64,000 nt of DNA. Origin: Neelides folsomi (lineage: Eukaryota; Arthropoda; Collembola; Neelipleona; Neelidae). The notes beneath the pieces were generated by a model that saw only the letters and a list, made by a program, of their open reading frames with translations, was not told the DNA's origin and did no database searches. Position 1 is the stretch's first letter; each line of letters opens with the position of its first letter. Location of the stretch: contig JAQGBZ010000001.1 in NCBI GenBank assembly GCA_034687125.1, forward strand, positions 558,001 to 622,000. The letters are read 5' to 3'. Positions 38,432 to 52,000 of this stretch are shown here, one piece after another. The position numbers and the translations under genes were made by a program.

Positions 38432-41400
38432 CTTTCCCACTCGCCCTTAGTTAGTCTCCATGAGAGATCCATGGGAGATTCTCAAATTTCACAATGTTCA
38501 AATTGCTTTTTCTTCCCCGCCACTTCTCTTGGAAAACTTCCCTCTTGGGGATGAAGAATGAGAGTAATGGCTTCATCAAAAATCCTAATTAGAGGAGACC
38601 AAACATTTTTGACAAATGAGTTCAAAGAGATTGTGTTACTAAAAAATCAATGTTTTTAAAAGGCTTTGATGTGAATATTTTATAAAGGGATCCCCACAGC
38701 GAAGGAAACCGTCTCTTTCAACTACCACTCTTTTCAATCAACTCAATCTACACATTTTATATAAATAGCTATATTACATACAATACGTGTATCAAAATAC
38801 AAGGATGAGTGGTTGCTGAATCTAAAAGTAAAAGTCATTCAATCGAATCACATTCAGATACATTCATACTGATATTATAAAAAAGAAAGTGAGATACTGG
38901 TGAGATATAAGTGACAATTGTAAGAGCTTTAATATATTTAAAGTTCTTGGTCTACAACTCAAAAGAGAAGGGGATAAAACATGGATTGAAAGATTGATCG
39001 TGATCAAAAAACTTTCCTGTTATGAAAATGAAGCTAAGAGAGAATGGAGAAAGTTGAAGACTTTGATCTCTCGTCTTCGCTTCAATGATTTTTAATTTCA
39101 CACTTGCAAGCTATACCAAGAGAATGAAAGTGAACTACTTAGTTTGATATGCAATTCTATAAAATGCGAATATTTAAGCAGGAGATAAGAAATTTATTTA
39201 ACCATACCTTTTTACTTTAAGACTTTAATTTATTCATACACAAGGTTGTAAAGTTAGTATTGTTATTATTAATAATATTAATTAATATCATATTCATGTA
39301 TTATATCTTATATCTAATAATAGACTAAAATATACAATAGTGTAGAATATTTATTGTTAGTATACTAATATGCGCGATATATAATCAACATTAATTTCTC
39401 AGGTATATGAAAGACGATACTACAAACAGATGAACAGATATTTATGTAAACAGATAATAATATGATCATTTTGTATAATCTAGAGATCACTATTAGGTAA
39501 AATATCAGTGTATAATACCAAGGTATAGTATAAATATAGGAAAACAATTTATCCTATAGAATAGTTTACTACGATACTATATAGAATATTTTAAAGCATA
39601 CTACAAATTCACAATGGTACGAGTATAATATTTATAAGCGCATTAAATAGTGATCTTTGGTTCCCTATACCGAAATACCTAGAGCTAATGCATATCTCTA
39701 CGTGTTTGCATTCGTTCCTTTTTTGCAAATAATGAGGGTTTGCTGTGAGGAGATCAAATATGCATTTGCCAGATCCTCACACACGCCTGAGCTTCCTTTT
39801 ACAAGGGCATAATTCGTAAAGGAAAAATAACTTTTTTCCGGGAAATAGACCATGATGGGTTGGGTTGATTGGATTGCGTCCCTTTGTGTGTAGTGCTATT
39901 ACCTTCTCCAACAACGATATTTTCCTCTTCACATTGATGGAATCCTAGAGGTGGAAGTCGGAGACAGACTCCCAATCCTAACACGCCTTCAAGGAGAGTC
40001 AAAGAGAGGATCTCGGTGACTTTTTCAGGGAAATCTTGTTTATGGAAGGAATAAAACGGTGGAAATGGATCGTAAACGGATAACTACCGTGAGAATACGA
40101 AGGCTTTCTCTTCAAAGGACTTAGCTTATAGTCAGGGATTTATATTCTCCCTCATTTCGATTCGGTGTTGCCTGCGGGAATTCTCTCCCTCCTCCGCACA
40201 TCTCATTAGAAAAAGAACTTTTAAGGTCAAACTTTCCTCCGAGATCTTTCCTCTCGGGAATTTTGCCCTTAACTTTAAATGGGCTTCCATTACATTCTTG
40301 CTCTTTACATTCCATCCCATCTTGGCATCCATACATCACTCCACCGTCTCGTAGACCAGGGCCAAAGAGGAAGACTAAAGCCTTTTTTAATTGACTCCGC
40401 TCTATTTTTTCCAACTGTATCGAATTGTGTCCAATGTTTATCTGCGTACTTTTTTTGGAAGGAGGAACTGGAAAAATAAATTGAATTTCGTATATATGGA
40501 AGGACCCGGGCGAGAATGAGACAATTTCCCCTGAGGCCGCTCAACAAACTGGACGAAAATGAGTGTTGTTTCTTCTTCTCCATTTCAAGGATTTTGAACG
40601 TAATAAAGAGGAAAAGAAATTGCAATGTGGCCTGTAAGTATAAAAGTACATCGCATCGCTGAAATGAATTTCTTTCAAATATCGAAGAGGATTGCAAGGG
40701 AGATTTACTTCAATAATATCTCAAAAGTAAGCAAATGTCTCGATTGCGTCATCGGGGTTGGAAGAATTGCAAGAGGAAAAGAGAAAGGCTCGCGCGGTCC
40801 TCTTTGAAGCCCCTTCAAAAACTCGAGAGGGAAACGAGAATTTCATATACTCATTACAAATAAATTCCCGAAGTGGGTTGGAAATCCTGGTCGTAATCCA
40901 AAGCACATGTTGGTCCTTTGGAATTTGTTCGGGCTCGGGGATCCGAGAGGCGTGGAAATTTCCATAGATGGTAATGCGAGTTCGCTATTCCGTAGAGTCG
41001 ACAAGGGGCTGCGTTTAAAATTGCCTAATCATCTCGACGCTAATGTAATCAAATGGAAATAACCAAGGGAGCTAATTTGCTTTCGGAGGGAGTGAGATGG
41101 TTGTTAAGTATGCATGGACGTCCCTGGCCCTAACGATAAGGCTCAGAATCATTATGCAATGACGACCTAGACACTCCGATCTTTTCTTTTATCTTTTAAA
41201 TCTACACATTTGAATAAGAATCTGACATTTTAGCTTTTTTTCTATCGACCTCCTGTTCAGTTAAAAATCAGATATACCTAAATGCTGAAACGATGAGAGA
41301 AAATTCAAAATTCCGATACAAGAATATATCATTAAATATAAGAATATATTAATAAATACTTTTAAGTAGGTACTTATTATTTATTAAATACATTGCATTT

Positions 41401-41700
41401 AATATGTGTTTATTAACGAGAATGGAAAATTTCTTACATTACTAATCTTTTCAGTTTAAAATCATGTTTAAATCCTAATTAAAATAAATATTTAAATCCA
41501 AATTAAATCAATTTGAAAATAATTATTTAGATCCAAATTGAAGTATTTTGACAATAAATCACCTAATATATCCTACAAATATCCTGTTGAATATCCATGT
41601 TTAATCCAACATAAAATCATTTAAAATTTCAAATTAAATCGTATAACGAAATTAGATTTTTGCATAGGGAAAAGGAGGTTGATTTTAAAGTATTGGATTT

Positions 41701-42039
41701 AGAGGAAGTTGATGGTAATTGGGGCGGAGGACGGAGTTGGTTGGCCCGGAGTGGACCACGTTCAGTTTCAGTATCTTCTTGTCGGTGCAGAGAGAAGAAA
41801 TTGAGATTCCGGAGGGTCTTGCGTAGTTCTCAATCGATGTCTGTCTGCGAACTGGGCGAGTTGGAACTGGCTTCCCAACGCTGGGAACCCGGTCCAACAT
41901 AGAACCCCCGTAGAACCAACGTTTCTGCACCAACCTCCAGCACCAGTTTACCCAACTCTCCTCGCCCGCCGCTCACTCACCCCGAATTTTTCTTCCACTC
42001 TCCACATCGATTTCTCCTTTCCACACGATTTCAACAATG
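41701..42039 (+). promoter_or_regulatory. Promoter-like GC-rich patch with orphan first exon ending ATG|GTAAGA
   Basis: A block of about 340 bp, richer in G+C and CpG than its very AT-rich flanks. It holds TCAGTT and TCAGTA (41762-41773), which fit the arthropod initiator, then a pyrimidine-rich leader, and ends TTCAACAATG at 42030-42039 followed directly by the donor GTAAGA. ATG at 42037 has a good initiation context. This is how a first exon carrying only the start codon looks. No in-phase second exon was found before the alpha1 start. It could be a distant 5' UTR exon of alpha1: spliced to the acceptor at 45958-45959 the ATG would give a four-codon upstream ORF. Tentative. Confidence 0.35.
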
Positions 42040-45000
42040 GTAAGACGCTTTCAAGTGCATTCCATTATTTACTTACATTTTCACATACCCACAGGCGGTC
42101 CACATCCATTTTCCGAATTTAAATTACAATTTTCCAACCATTTATAGTCGTTTTCAACGATTTACCGCATTTAACCATTTAAATTAATCATTTTAAAATA
42201 CTTTTCATCTCCAAAAATTCATAAAATGGTATAAAATAATTCATAAATATTGATTTAATAAGTTATAAATATTGATTTTAACAATAGATGGGGAGATGAC
42301 AATTTGCATAAAATTAATTTTAAATTTTAAATTGAATGGAGATAGATTTCGGCATATTTGACATTGTAATTATTTGGTTTGGCATGTGTTTATTATTATA
42401 ATTGAACATTGCTCTACAGGCTGTTTATTTCATCACATTTTCCATTTGACAGATTCGTGCAAGTCAAGAGTTGTGAATTATAATAGCTCCAGGCTTTTGG
42501 TGATTATCCCTTGTTGTACCTTTACCTTGATTAAAGTTTTAATCCTCTCCACTTATGCCACCACTCACATCTCCATCATTTCCTTCCTTATAATAGCATT
42601 TAATTAAATAGAGCATAGGATTGAAATATTTTCCTTGTAAAGACAACTTTGAACAAAAACAGGAAATGTCAAACATTTTGTTTTAACTTTGACGAAGAAT
42701 TATTTGAGTGCGTCACCTCCAATAGCACGGAAGAGGAAAATTGGTGCTTAAAACAAAAGAGTGCAAAGTTGAGAAGAGTCTTGAAGTACACAAGGCAAAT
42801 GCGAGTGATAAATAAAACCCAAATGGAACCTGTCGATACACGCTGAGAAAAGTTAGGTGAAAGTAATGGCATTCGTTCAAGGCATGAGATGAATGAGTTA
42901 ACGCGCTTTCTCCCACTTTCACTTCGCTCCCAAACTCATTTAAACTCATTTAACTCTTGGAATTACTCTGCTTAAAATTGATTCTGAAAGTGAAGTAAAA
43001 TAAATTAAGCTAAAACATGCGAATACCATATACTATATGGTACACGCGCTGTATGATACCAATGTATGGTACATTTATAAATAATACAAATGCTTACAAT
43101 TAGTTAACTATTTATAACTCAACTTAAATGCAACGTATTTAATAAATAATATATGATCTTAAAATTAGTATAAATACACCTGTAAATATTGAAGGCATTA
43201 ATATAAGAAAATTATTGTTAAGTTAATATAGAATTAAAAGTAAGGTTGTTTTATTTAAAGTTTAGAGTGTCAGTTTCATCTAAAAGTGCTTATTTATGAA
43301 AATGATGCAAATGTATATTTCAACTATGGCAAATGTTTATATTTATTCAGAAAAGATGTGGAGGAATTAAGTGTTTAATCATATATGGAATATTTTAAGG
43401 GCTAAACTTTTGGTATAATACAATATAACAATATGTTACACTCTTAGAATAATATGTATGTAAATGTATTTTGGAATAATGATGCAAAGAGCTTTATTTA
43501 TTTTCCCTTCATACTAGCATTTTGTATATGACATAGGACGAGAAAATCTTTTATAAGCATAGGTATTAGATAATGGTGTGTACGTAAGTATAAAACCAAA
43601 TTGCTTACATAAGTTATCATTACGATCCTCCCGGATGCATCGCAAAATCGCAATTCCAATCTCCCTTAGATTATACTATATTATACTTTATATAGGAAAA
43701 TATCACCATGTTGATTTTGTATATTTATTTAGGAATGTGTGGTACTTGTGGATGATTGTGAGTTTTTGTACCCAAGTACATGCATTGTTGAAATTAAGAA
43801 TCCTCAGGGTAAAAAACATGAGATCGATTAAAAGGAAGGAGGCTAATAAAGAGACTCTCATGAGTGAAGCAAAGAACGTCTTGCAAATATTGACTTGGAA
43901 TAGAATGTAAACACGAGGGAAAAGATAATCTGTTGCTGAGTTGCTTTCTTAACGAGGAACCTTTGACTCCTTTTCTATAAAGGTATGAGAAATCTTGGGT
44001 CTATTCATGAAATTCCATCTTAATGGAATCCTATCACGATTTTCTCATGTCCTTTTGCCCAATTCTAAAAATAGGAGAAAATTAAAGCCTGAAAAATAGA
44101 TCCTTTAATCAATAATTAGCAAAAAGCAACGTTTGTAAAGTTCAAATTAGTCTTTCACGTGGTTAGGATATTAAAGGGTATCTTTCTTTTAGTCTTTTTC
44201 GTATTTAGTATTTCTTATCCTTGTATTTAGTACTCTATATAGTCTATTTTTTATATAAAAATATGTTAATAAGTTAATTTTGAATAATTTGAAAGAAATT
44301 GAAGAGCAGACTTAACAAATGGGCAGATCATTAATTGAATAAATAATAAGGAAGAACCTTAAATAAAATTAGTAAAATTATATTCCAGTCAGCTCTTTAT
44401 CGATTCGTAAAAATTTGATTTAAGCCTGGATAAAAAGTAGCAAATGGTTCCTGTGGATTAGTATTCCGAGGACGAGAGTTTAATAAAGGGAGTAAGCTGC
44501 CCGGGCCCATTGATCATCTCCATTCCGATGGATGTAGTTAAAGAGATTGGATCACTCCCCCATATTTCCTCATAGAAAAAGGGAAAAATAAGGAGAATAA
44601 ATGTGGAGATGGCGGAAAGTCACTGGCACTGTTTCCGTCTGCATCGATAAATTCTGCAGATGAAGACAAGTTCCCTTTCACCCACCGCTTTTCCCCATCT
44701 CCCACTCAGAAAGGGGGCAAACGACGCTGGTGGCACTTCTGATGAATCCCTTCTTCAAATTCCTACTTTTGATCTTTCCTATAGGACTAGGACCCACCCG
44801 CATACACAAAATATTTTTTGAATATTCCCCCTCTTTACATATTTATGGGGAAATATGGAGGTCTATAAACCTCTTTATATAATATTTTCCTTTCCGAAAT
44901 ACATTATTTATATACATCTGCAGAGCTGTCTATTGAAAGTAGCAATGTGAGTTTGTTTGGTAAATACACAAGGACATATCTATTATGGAAGAGTGCCACC

Positions 45001-46072
45001 CTGCATCGTGCCATGTTTATTAGGAGTTTAGGAAACATTCTCGAGTTCATTAATCATCCTAAGCGATCTAATATGAGAAAAAGAGGAATCTTTAGCTCAT
45101 TTCTACATATAATGGATTTCATCCCCATCTGGAGTACCGACTATACTATATATATATTAAGTTGAAATGGGAATCTGAACATTAGTTATTAGGAGTCCCC
45201 GGTGGCTGGGAGGAAAGTTTATAGGAGAGTTTATAGTTACATACTCGGGTGATGTATTACTAACGATGTTGAATCCTTTGGAGGAGAGAAAAGATAAGGA
45301 ATCGTGGCATTATGGGCCCAGGCCCATTTCAATGCATAAGGTTCGGCAAATCTCCTCCCTGTATTTAATTTAATTATTCATTCCGCATCCTTAACTCCTC
45401 CCTGAGTGTGAATTTATGGAATATTAATGGAATGAGAAGGTGACAGGGCAGCTTGGGTATGAATAGCCAAATCAGTCTGAATCTTCTCCCCAATTTATAT
45501 GCAAAATAAATTAGTCAAGAGACAAAATGAAGAAACTTTCCATCTCTAACTGGCAGCCACTCAACTTCACTGCTTCCAACTTATTTATCTAACTAATCAA
45601 GAAATGTCTTCACAAATTTGGATTTTCTGCATTTTACCCCAACAAACCGAAGGATTTTTGCAATGAGGAAAATACAGTTCCATCACAATCACACTGACGT
45701 CGTTTTTTATATATTTAGATGACAAGGGCATGTTTTAGCTTTACGCTCCATACTTTAGCAGCTCATGAAAGTGCATTTAGGGAAAATAAAGTGAAAGTGG
45801 AGATAAAGTTGAGAGCTCGCATTTGATGACGGCGGTTTGAGGGCTGTTAATGTGATTTGGACATCGTCGATCTCACTTGGTGGATGGGTGATTAATTGGG
45901 AGTGGATGGGGGAGGAAAATGGATAATAATTTATTGACGTCTCCATGTATCTCTGACAGATTGAGGGCTAGGGAGGGGCGTGTGGCGAGACTTGCGACTC
46001 CACCATAAGCATAAGCTGTTCCTGCCTCGTATAAGCTGCTTCTGCATCGCCACTGAGGGAGATTTGACCATC
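42040..46072. other. Region upstream of the alpha1 start codon, no coding exon seen
   Basis: AT-rich DNA between the promoter-like patch and the first alpha1 coding exon. The frames at 42649-42846 and 43578-43910 have no recognised domain and no supporting splice partner. A fair acceptor (CTCTGACAG, ending 45959) lies 113 nt before the alpha1 ATG and may be where a 5' UTR exon joins. Confidence 0.4.
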
Positions 46073-49000
46073 ATGAACAACATAAAGAGGAGCCGGATGC
46101 TTTCGAGGATTACCCTCACTCTGGTCGCCTTAGCCATTGGATTTAGCCCTACAGGAATTGATTGTAACGCGGATGCGAAGAGATTATACGACGACCTCCT
46201 GAGCAACTACAATCGACTCATCTTCCCTGTGGGCAATAACTCAGATAGACTCACTGTCAAAATGGGACTTAAGTTATCCCAGCTCATTGATGTGGTAAGA
46301 AAATTTTGAATTATATCACTAACATTCTACATGCCATACCTCACATATAATATACTCTTTGTAATATATTACATAACATAGATTACATAGTATTTTGGTA
46401 AACTATATTATTTTCATAAATGTATTTATTTAATGCATAGTACTAGAAAATAAATTTAAATCATATTTAATATTTGAATATCCAATTTTTGAGTTACTGT
46501 AAATACTTAATAGACTTAGACTTAATACCTTGTTTAAATTGTAAGTAGGATTGTATGTCTTTGGAATGTTATATTGACCGCATTATTTACATTATTTAAA
46601 GTCCTATTCAACCCGTTTATCCATCAATTTCCGCTTTCAACCGTCCTTTTGAAAATATCTCTCCTGGCACTCATTCCTCTTCCTTCTCCATTAATCATCT
46701 ATGAAATTAAATTAAATACGATAATTAATATTCTCCTTACAAATACCGCACATGCCTCGGTCCTCACAGCAATAAACAGAAGGCTGGGGATTAAACTCAA
46801 TCGCTTCGTTCAAAATTATGGCTAAACACTTCCGCACCGGTGAATATTTCATTTCCTAAACTGTTTTCGTATTTACGGCATGGACCGCACCAAACGTCAC
46901 ATAATTCCAATAAGGACTCCTGATCTGTTTACTACTAAAGATGATATATATGATCATATTTGTTGATCGTGAGGAGCTTTTTGAATTTTCATCCTCCCAT
47001 TAAACTCTCTCAAGTTTGAGTTGTGTGGGGGTTTAAAGGTAATCCGAGTCGGTTGGTTTGAACGTAATAATACGCCCGAGTCCATTGCATTATTTATGAT
47101 CTCACTGTCGATTTGGAGGAAACGAGACTGAAAGAGCAGAGCTAATTTGATATGTGGGAGGATCGTGGAGTCGCGTTGGAGCGAGGCTTTTATGAATGAA
47201 TCTCTTTTGAAAAATTGGAGGTCAAACGGGGAAGAATGTGATGATGCGGCCGGGATTCATGGTTGGGAAATTAAATAAAGAAAAATGTTCCTTGGGAGCC
47301 GGGAAGGACGCGGGAGAATCCTGGAGGTTGAAAATAGGCTTGTCCTCGAGACATGAATTATGGTGAAAGTTCTTTCACAGCGGCAATATTTCTTCTTGTG
47401 TAAGCGGGAGGAAGAAAAGGAGAAACTTTGACTGGCTTTTGGCTCTTCATCCTCCGAAAAGTGTTGGCAAACCGTTGAAACGATTCTCTTGTGGTCAGGG
47501 TAAATCAACATAGACTCCCACATTCATTCTACTTTATGACCATAACTGCCAAGCTGCTTTTAAATCTGATTTCCCCATTGCTCTCTTCCAACAATGTTTT
47601 CATTTTTAAAAATCCCTTTTCTCAACGGACTCAACACACCACAAAGTATAGTACACAGTCAAGCTGATTCACAATTCAGGCCGCGGTTCAAAAGACACAT
47701 TTTAGTTAACAAGAATTTTTTTATGGCCGTTGCATAATGCACACTCGACTCAGTTTTAATAGAACAAAGACGGACGACGAGGAAAATTCTTTTTCTTCTA
47801 TTTTTTAGTTTATTCTTGAAGAATAAATAAAACTTATTAAAAAATAGTGTGAGAAGGTCATAAATAAATGTGTGCCACTTACAGTATTATGCAATATAAT
47901 ATACGATACATATTATGATGTTTATACAATATTTGATTGTGACCTAAGCTCGATATAAATATTAAAAATTTGAATAACATGAATAAAATTTGATCTATAA
48001 GATCTAGAACATTTCTTAAATTTTGCCTAAACTCACATTCAGTTTGGTAAAATGAAAGAATAGTCATAAAGTCATAAATTAACAATTCACATGGGTCTTA
48101 TCTATAAAAATGAGAGAGCAGGCGGAGCTGGTACAAAAGGGATTGTCTTTTATCCGCCGGAGATCGCCTCCACGCTTTCCATTCTCTCCACGTTATTGTC
48201 TTACTTATTCCATGCTGAGCCGGGCAAAAAAGAGGGATGTGGGCGAGTGGAGCTGAAAATCGACCCGTCGGCCAACTTCCTTTCCCTCGGCCAAAGATGT
48301 TCCTATCACTTCTCCCCTCTCTATACTTTCCCTTTATTGCCCATTGGGTTTGGAGAAGACCAAATGTTGATTTCATCACATATTTTTATCCCTTTTTATT
48401 TATTATAAACCTATTAAGGGAGGGATCGGGAGGACATTCGAGCCTTCAAATTGTTATGGCGAGGTTCATAAATGCCCCTTTCCCTTTGATTTATTTCCTT
48501 GATGGCACATTTCCCCAAGTGCCTAATGTTCCTCTCTTGAATCTAAATCCCCAAATTTTGATTTGTAAAACGACCCCGTTTTTATCCCTAAGATGAATTG
48601 CCCCGCCTTTTGTCTTCACAATTCGTCTTATTACAGAATTCGCCCAGTTACTGGAGTTTTGGCCCTTTCCGTATAATTCGAATATAACCCGATGGCATCA
48701 AGATACCACTATAGGTATACCACAGTATTGCTGATATGTAAGTAGTTATATGTACGAATGCGATGCCATCGGTTGATCTTTGGTGAATTTATATACAGAC
48801 TGAAAGATTGACTTTCCAATAGATCTTGAGACAGGCTGCGTTAATGAATAAACAGATGATTGAAGGCCGGTCAAAAGGAAGGGGCAATTAAAGTTGAAAG
48901 ATACAAATGAGCGAGCCCAGTGAGGAGGAGAATTAAGAATCCCGGCCGACCTCCTTCCTGTATTGGAGACTCATAAATTCCGGGCCTCTTTAAGTGGAGG

Positions 49001-52000
49001 GAAATGAAACTGATCCAGTTGCGGAAATAATAGGAGAGCTATTATGAACAGCAGAACCAATTTCTCTTGAGTGCTCCCATGAATCTTGGTCCGAAATAGA
49101 GTCCCATTATCATAAGGCAAAGTGAGAGGAAGCTGAAGTTTGATATCAGATCCGGACAAATAATTAGCAAGGGCCTCTTTTCCAATTTCAACTATTTAGA
49201 TGAAAGTTCCACTCTTCGATTTGGGCCATTTTAACGTCGCCAATAAACATTTTATTTCTCCCAACTTTTAAACTTTGTAATTAAAAAGACTTTTATTGCG
49301 CTCCACTTTTTAATTTGGATACTTTGTAAACTCGGAGCGGAAAATCAATATGGAAAGTTTGGGTTATTCTCTCTATATAACTATCTATTACTGGATCGTG
49401 GGAGAGAAAGGGGCTTTCGCATTGATCACTTTGACTCTTATATAATATTCCGACTCATGTCAGCGAATCTTCTCAATTTCTTTTCATCTCTCCATCAGAG
49501 AGCTGGGAAATATGGGCTGAGTGATCCCAATGACTTTCTTTCCCCTCACATATCTCATTCCATTTCATTCAAATCTGGACATGTAAATTTAGGTTCATTC
49601 CAAAGGGAACTTTTGCGACCTCAGTCAGCAAGGTCCATTATAGCCCATTACTTTCCTATATACCCTTCTTCCTTTATGTTCCTTTATGGCCATGTGGAAA
49701 TATTACTCTCCCTTCCTCCGATATTTTTACAAGAAACTTCGTTTCTGGAAAACCATTACATCCAATGACTTTTCTCTCAAAGATAGCACTTTTTTGATTT
49801 CCCATAAGAACTTTGGGATCACAACTCCAATGTAAAGAAAAAACTAGAGTTAATATAAAAACTCTTCTGTTAATGTAAGAACAGAATTCGTATATAAAAA
49901 CTGAACAAAAATGACTTTTTTTAATAAAAGAAAAAGGAGATGAGAAAGGCGTAAAATATACGAAATTCTCTTGACTGGAATTGAGAGCTAAAAGAGGAGA
50001 AAACATGTCTTTAATGGCAATTGAAATAATGGATTCGCCCTTTTATCAGCTCAAGAAAAGGATTAATTCAATCAACATCCTCCCATTTTTATAATTTAAG
50101 GCTCTATTATGTAGACAGAGGCTAAAGGGGAGATTTGTCATGGGAGGGCTTTTATACAAATAGGTTCTTGGCCTCTCCATTTAATTGTTTTAAATTTATG
50201 TTGCATTTCAGTGAAAGTACTTTCCAGAATATAGTGATCTCTATACACTTATGTAAGTACTCGCAGTGTTTAGAATAAGTAAGGAGGAGTTAATCTTCCT
50301 TTATCTTGTTTAGCTCCCTATAGCTCTCTTTGGCTCCCTATCTTAATGTGCACAATTGCCTTGGTAAACGAAGAATGTTGGGGAAATGGGCCCAAGTTTG
50401 CCCAATATGTGGGATATGGGCAACAGGAGGCGGAGACTTTTCCTCTCCAGTGACCCTTAATGGATGAGGCGCGCAATGAGCCTTAATTGTTAATTCCGGA
50501 GCGGGAAATATAATTAAAGATAAGCAAAGAAAGGGAATAAAATTAGCTCCATTCCTCCTTTGGTCTTTGGGGCCAGAGCATTGTTGAGTAATAATGAATG
50601 AGCTCCCGAGGAGGTTCGAGGTAGCCGAGGAACTCAAAGAGATAAAAAGAAAAGTTGAATGATATGGTCTGAAGAAGGGAGTTGGTCGCCGAATCGATTT
50701 CAACTTGCCTCGAGGAGGCCGAGATGAATATTGCTCTCGGGGTCTCGGGTTTACAAAAGAGGACAATAAAACTGCCAGGCCATCCAACCATGCCGACTTA
50801 GCCCAACGACCAAGAAATTTCAACTGTCCTTGCCAAAAAATCGCCAAGATTGGACGAGAGGAAAATTGGGGGTCCTTTCCATCCAAAACTCATGCTAATC
50901 CTCTTTACGTGGAAAGTTTCTCTATAAAGTCCTCCTCAAGACCATCATCTCGCCCATTGGCATCAAGAGGCCAAATTCCCCCACAACACTCTTCGGTCAT
51001 TCCAATATAAAACCAATTTTAGGACCCAACTTCACGATATCATGACACTTCACTTTAAATTCATATTAAGTATATCCACCATCCTATAGAGGAATATTTA
51101 TGTTTAGTGTTATATCTTTCGGTACTACAAATAAATATCTGTACAAAGGAGTGTGTCACATATTACATTTTGCATAAAATATCAGTACTTATAACACTTA
51201 CGATACATTATAAATAATATAATCATCTCAAAATATGGCGTTGGCAATTTTTCAAACAATAGAGAAAATACTGATATATCCTGATATAAAAATTCTACAG
51301 ATCTTTATTATCCGCTCAAAATTTCATATATTAACTGTCATGTATTGTGAGTAAAATTCCATATAAGCCTTAAAAATTTTACATAAAAAGTTTGAAAAGT
51401 TAGAAAAATTGCCTGAATTTTTTACAATCCTTATAATGCCAAATATGGTAGATATAACATATGTCATATAAGGTATATGTATTGTATTTGAAAATTTTTC
51501 TGAATTGGATCAAAGTTTAGAATTTTGGTGACGGAGCAATAAGTCGAATTTTGATTTGGTGCAATGGCGTTTGGGTGTCAAGTGGAGGAAGTAATGAAAG
51601 AAGTGGGGGGATGAAGAACAAGTCGGATGATTTGATTGACACAAGTGAGTCTGGGAGGATAAAAAGAGAGACAGATTACTCGACAGTTTTTCCACCTACT
51701 CCGCTCCATCTTCGCTCCTCCTTTGTAGTCCTCCTTAATTTATCCTGTAAGATCCGGCTCCATGACGTTCGACATTCTGGTCTGCCTCCGCAAATGGAGG
51801 ATGTCGTTTTTCTTTTCTTATCTACTCCGAGAGGATCTCGGTGGCCAGGGAGAATAGCATGTCTTTTAGCGCCGATCGCTTTTCCCTGCCAAATCCTCAT
51901 CCATCTTACTTGATTGATTGTGCTCCTCATATATTCAAGCAGCCATGGTTTATTGCCTCGCTTCCAGCTCCATATTCACTTTCTCCAGTTCCTTCCCCTG

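Larger units (their letters stand above)
24801..41700. other. Large divergent intergenic region, no gene seen
   Basis: About 17 kb between the divergent alpha2 and alpha1 genes. Alternating AT-rich and moderately GC-rich blocks, with stretches of purine- or pyrimidine-biased sequence. No exon set, rRNA, tRNA or intact transposon was found. It contains small tandem repeats annotated separately (32.33, 36.04, 36.27 and 38.40 kb) and a (GT)7 run at 29005-29018. Its length and position suit cis-regulatory DNA for one or both subunit genes; that is inference. Confidence 0.5.

Noticed and set aside
42649-42846. 65-codon frame with several Cys residues, considered as second exon of the orphan first exon
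   Set aside because: Joining ATG at 42037-42039 in phase to the AG before GAAATGTC meets a stop after eight codons.
50338-50886. 182-codon open frame on the minus strand in alpha1 intron 1
   Set aside because: No domain, signal or splice partner recognised. The local DNA is GC-richer, so stop codons are rarer, and one frame of this size is about what chance gives over the window.
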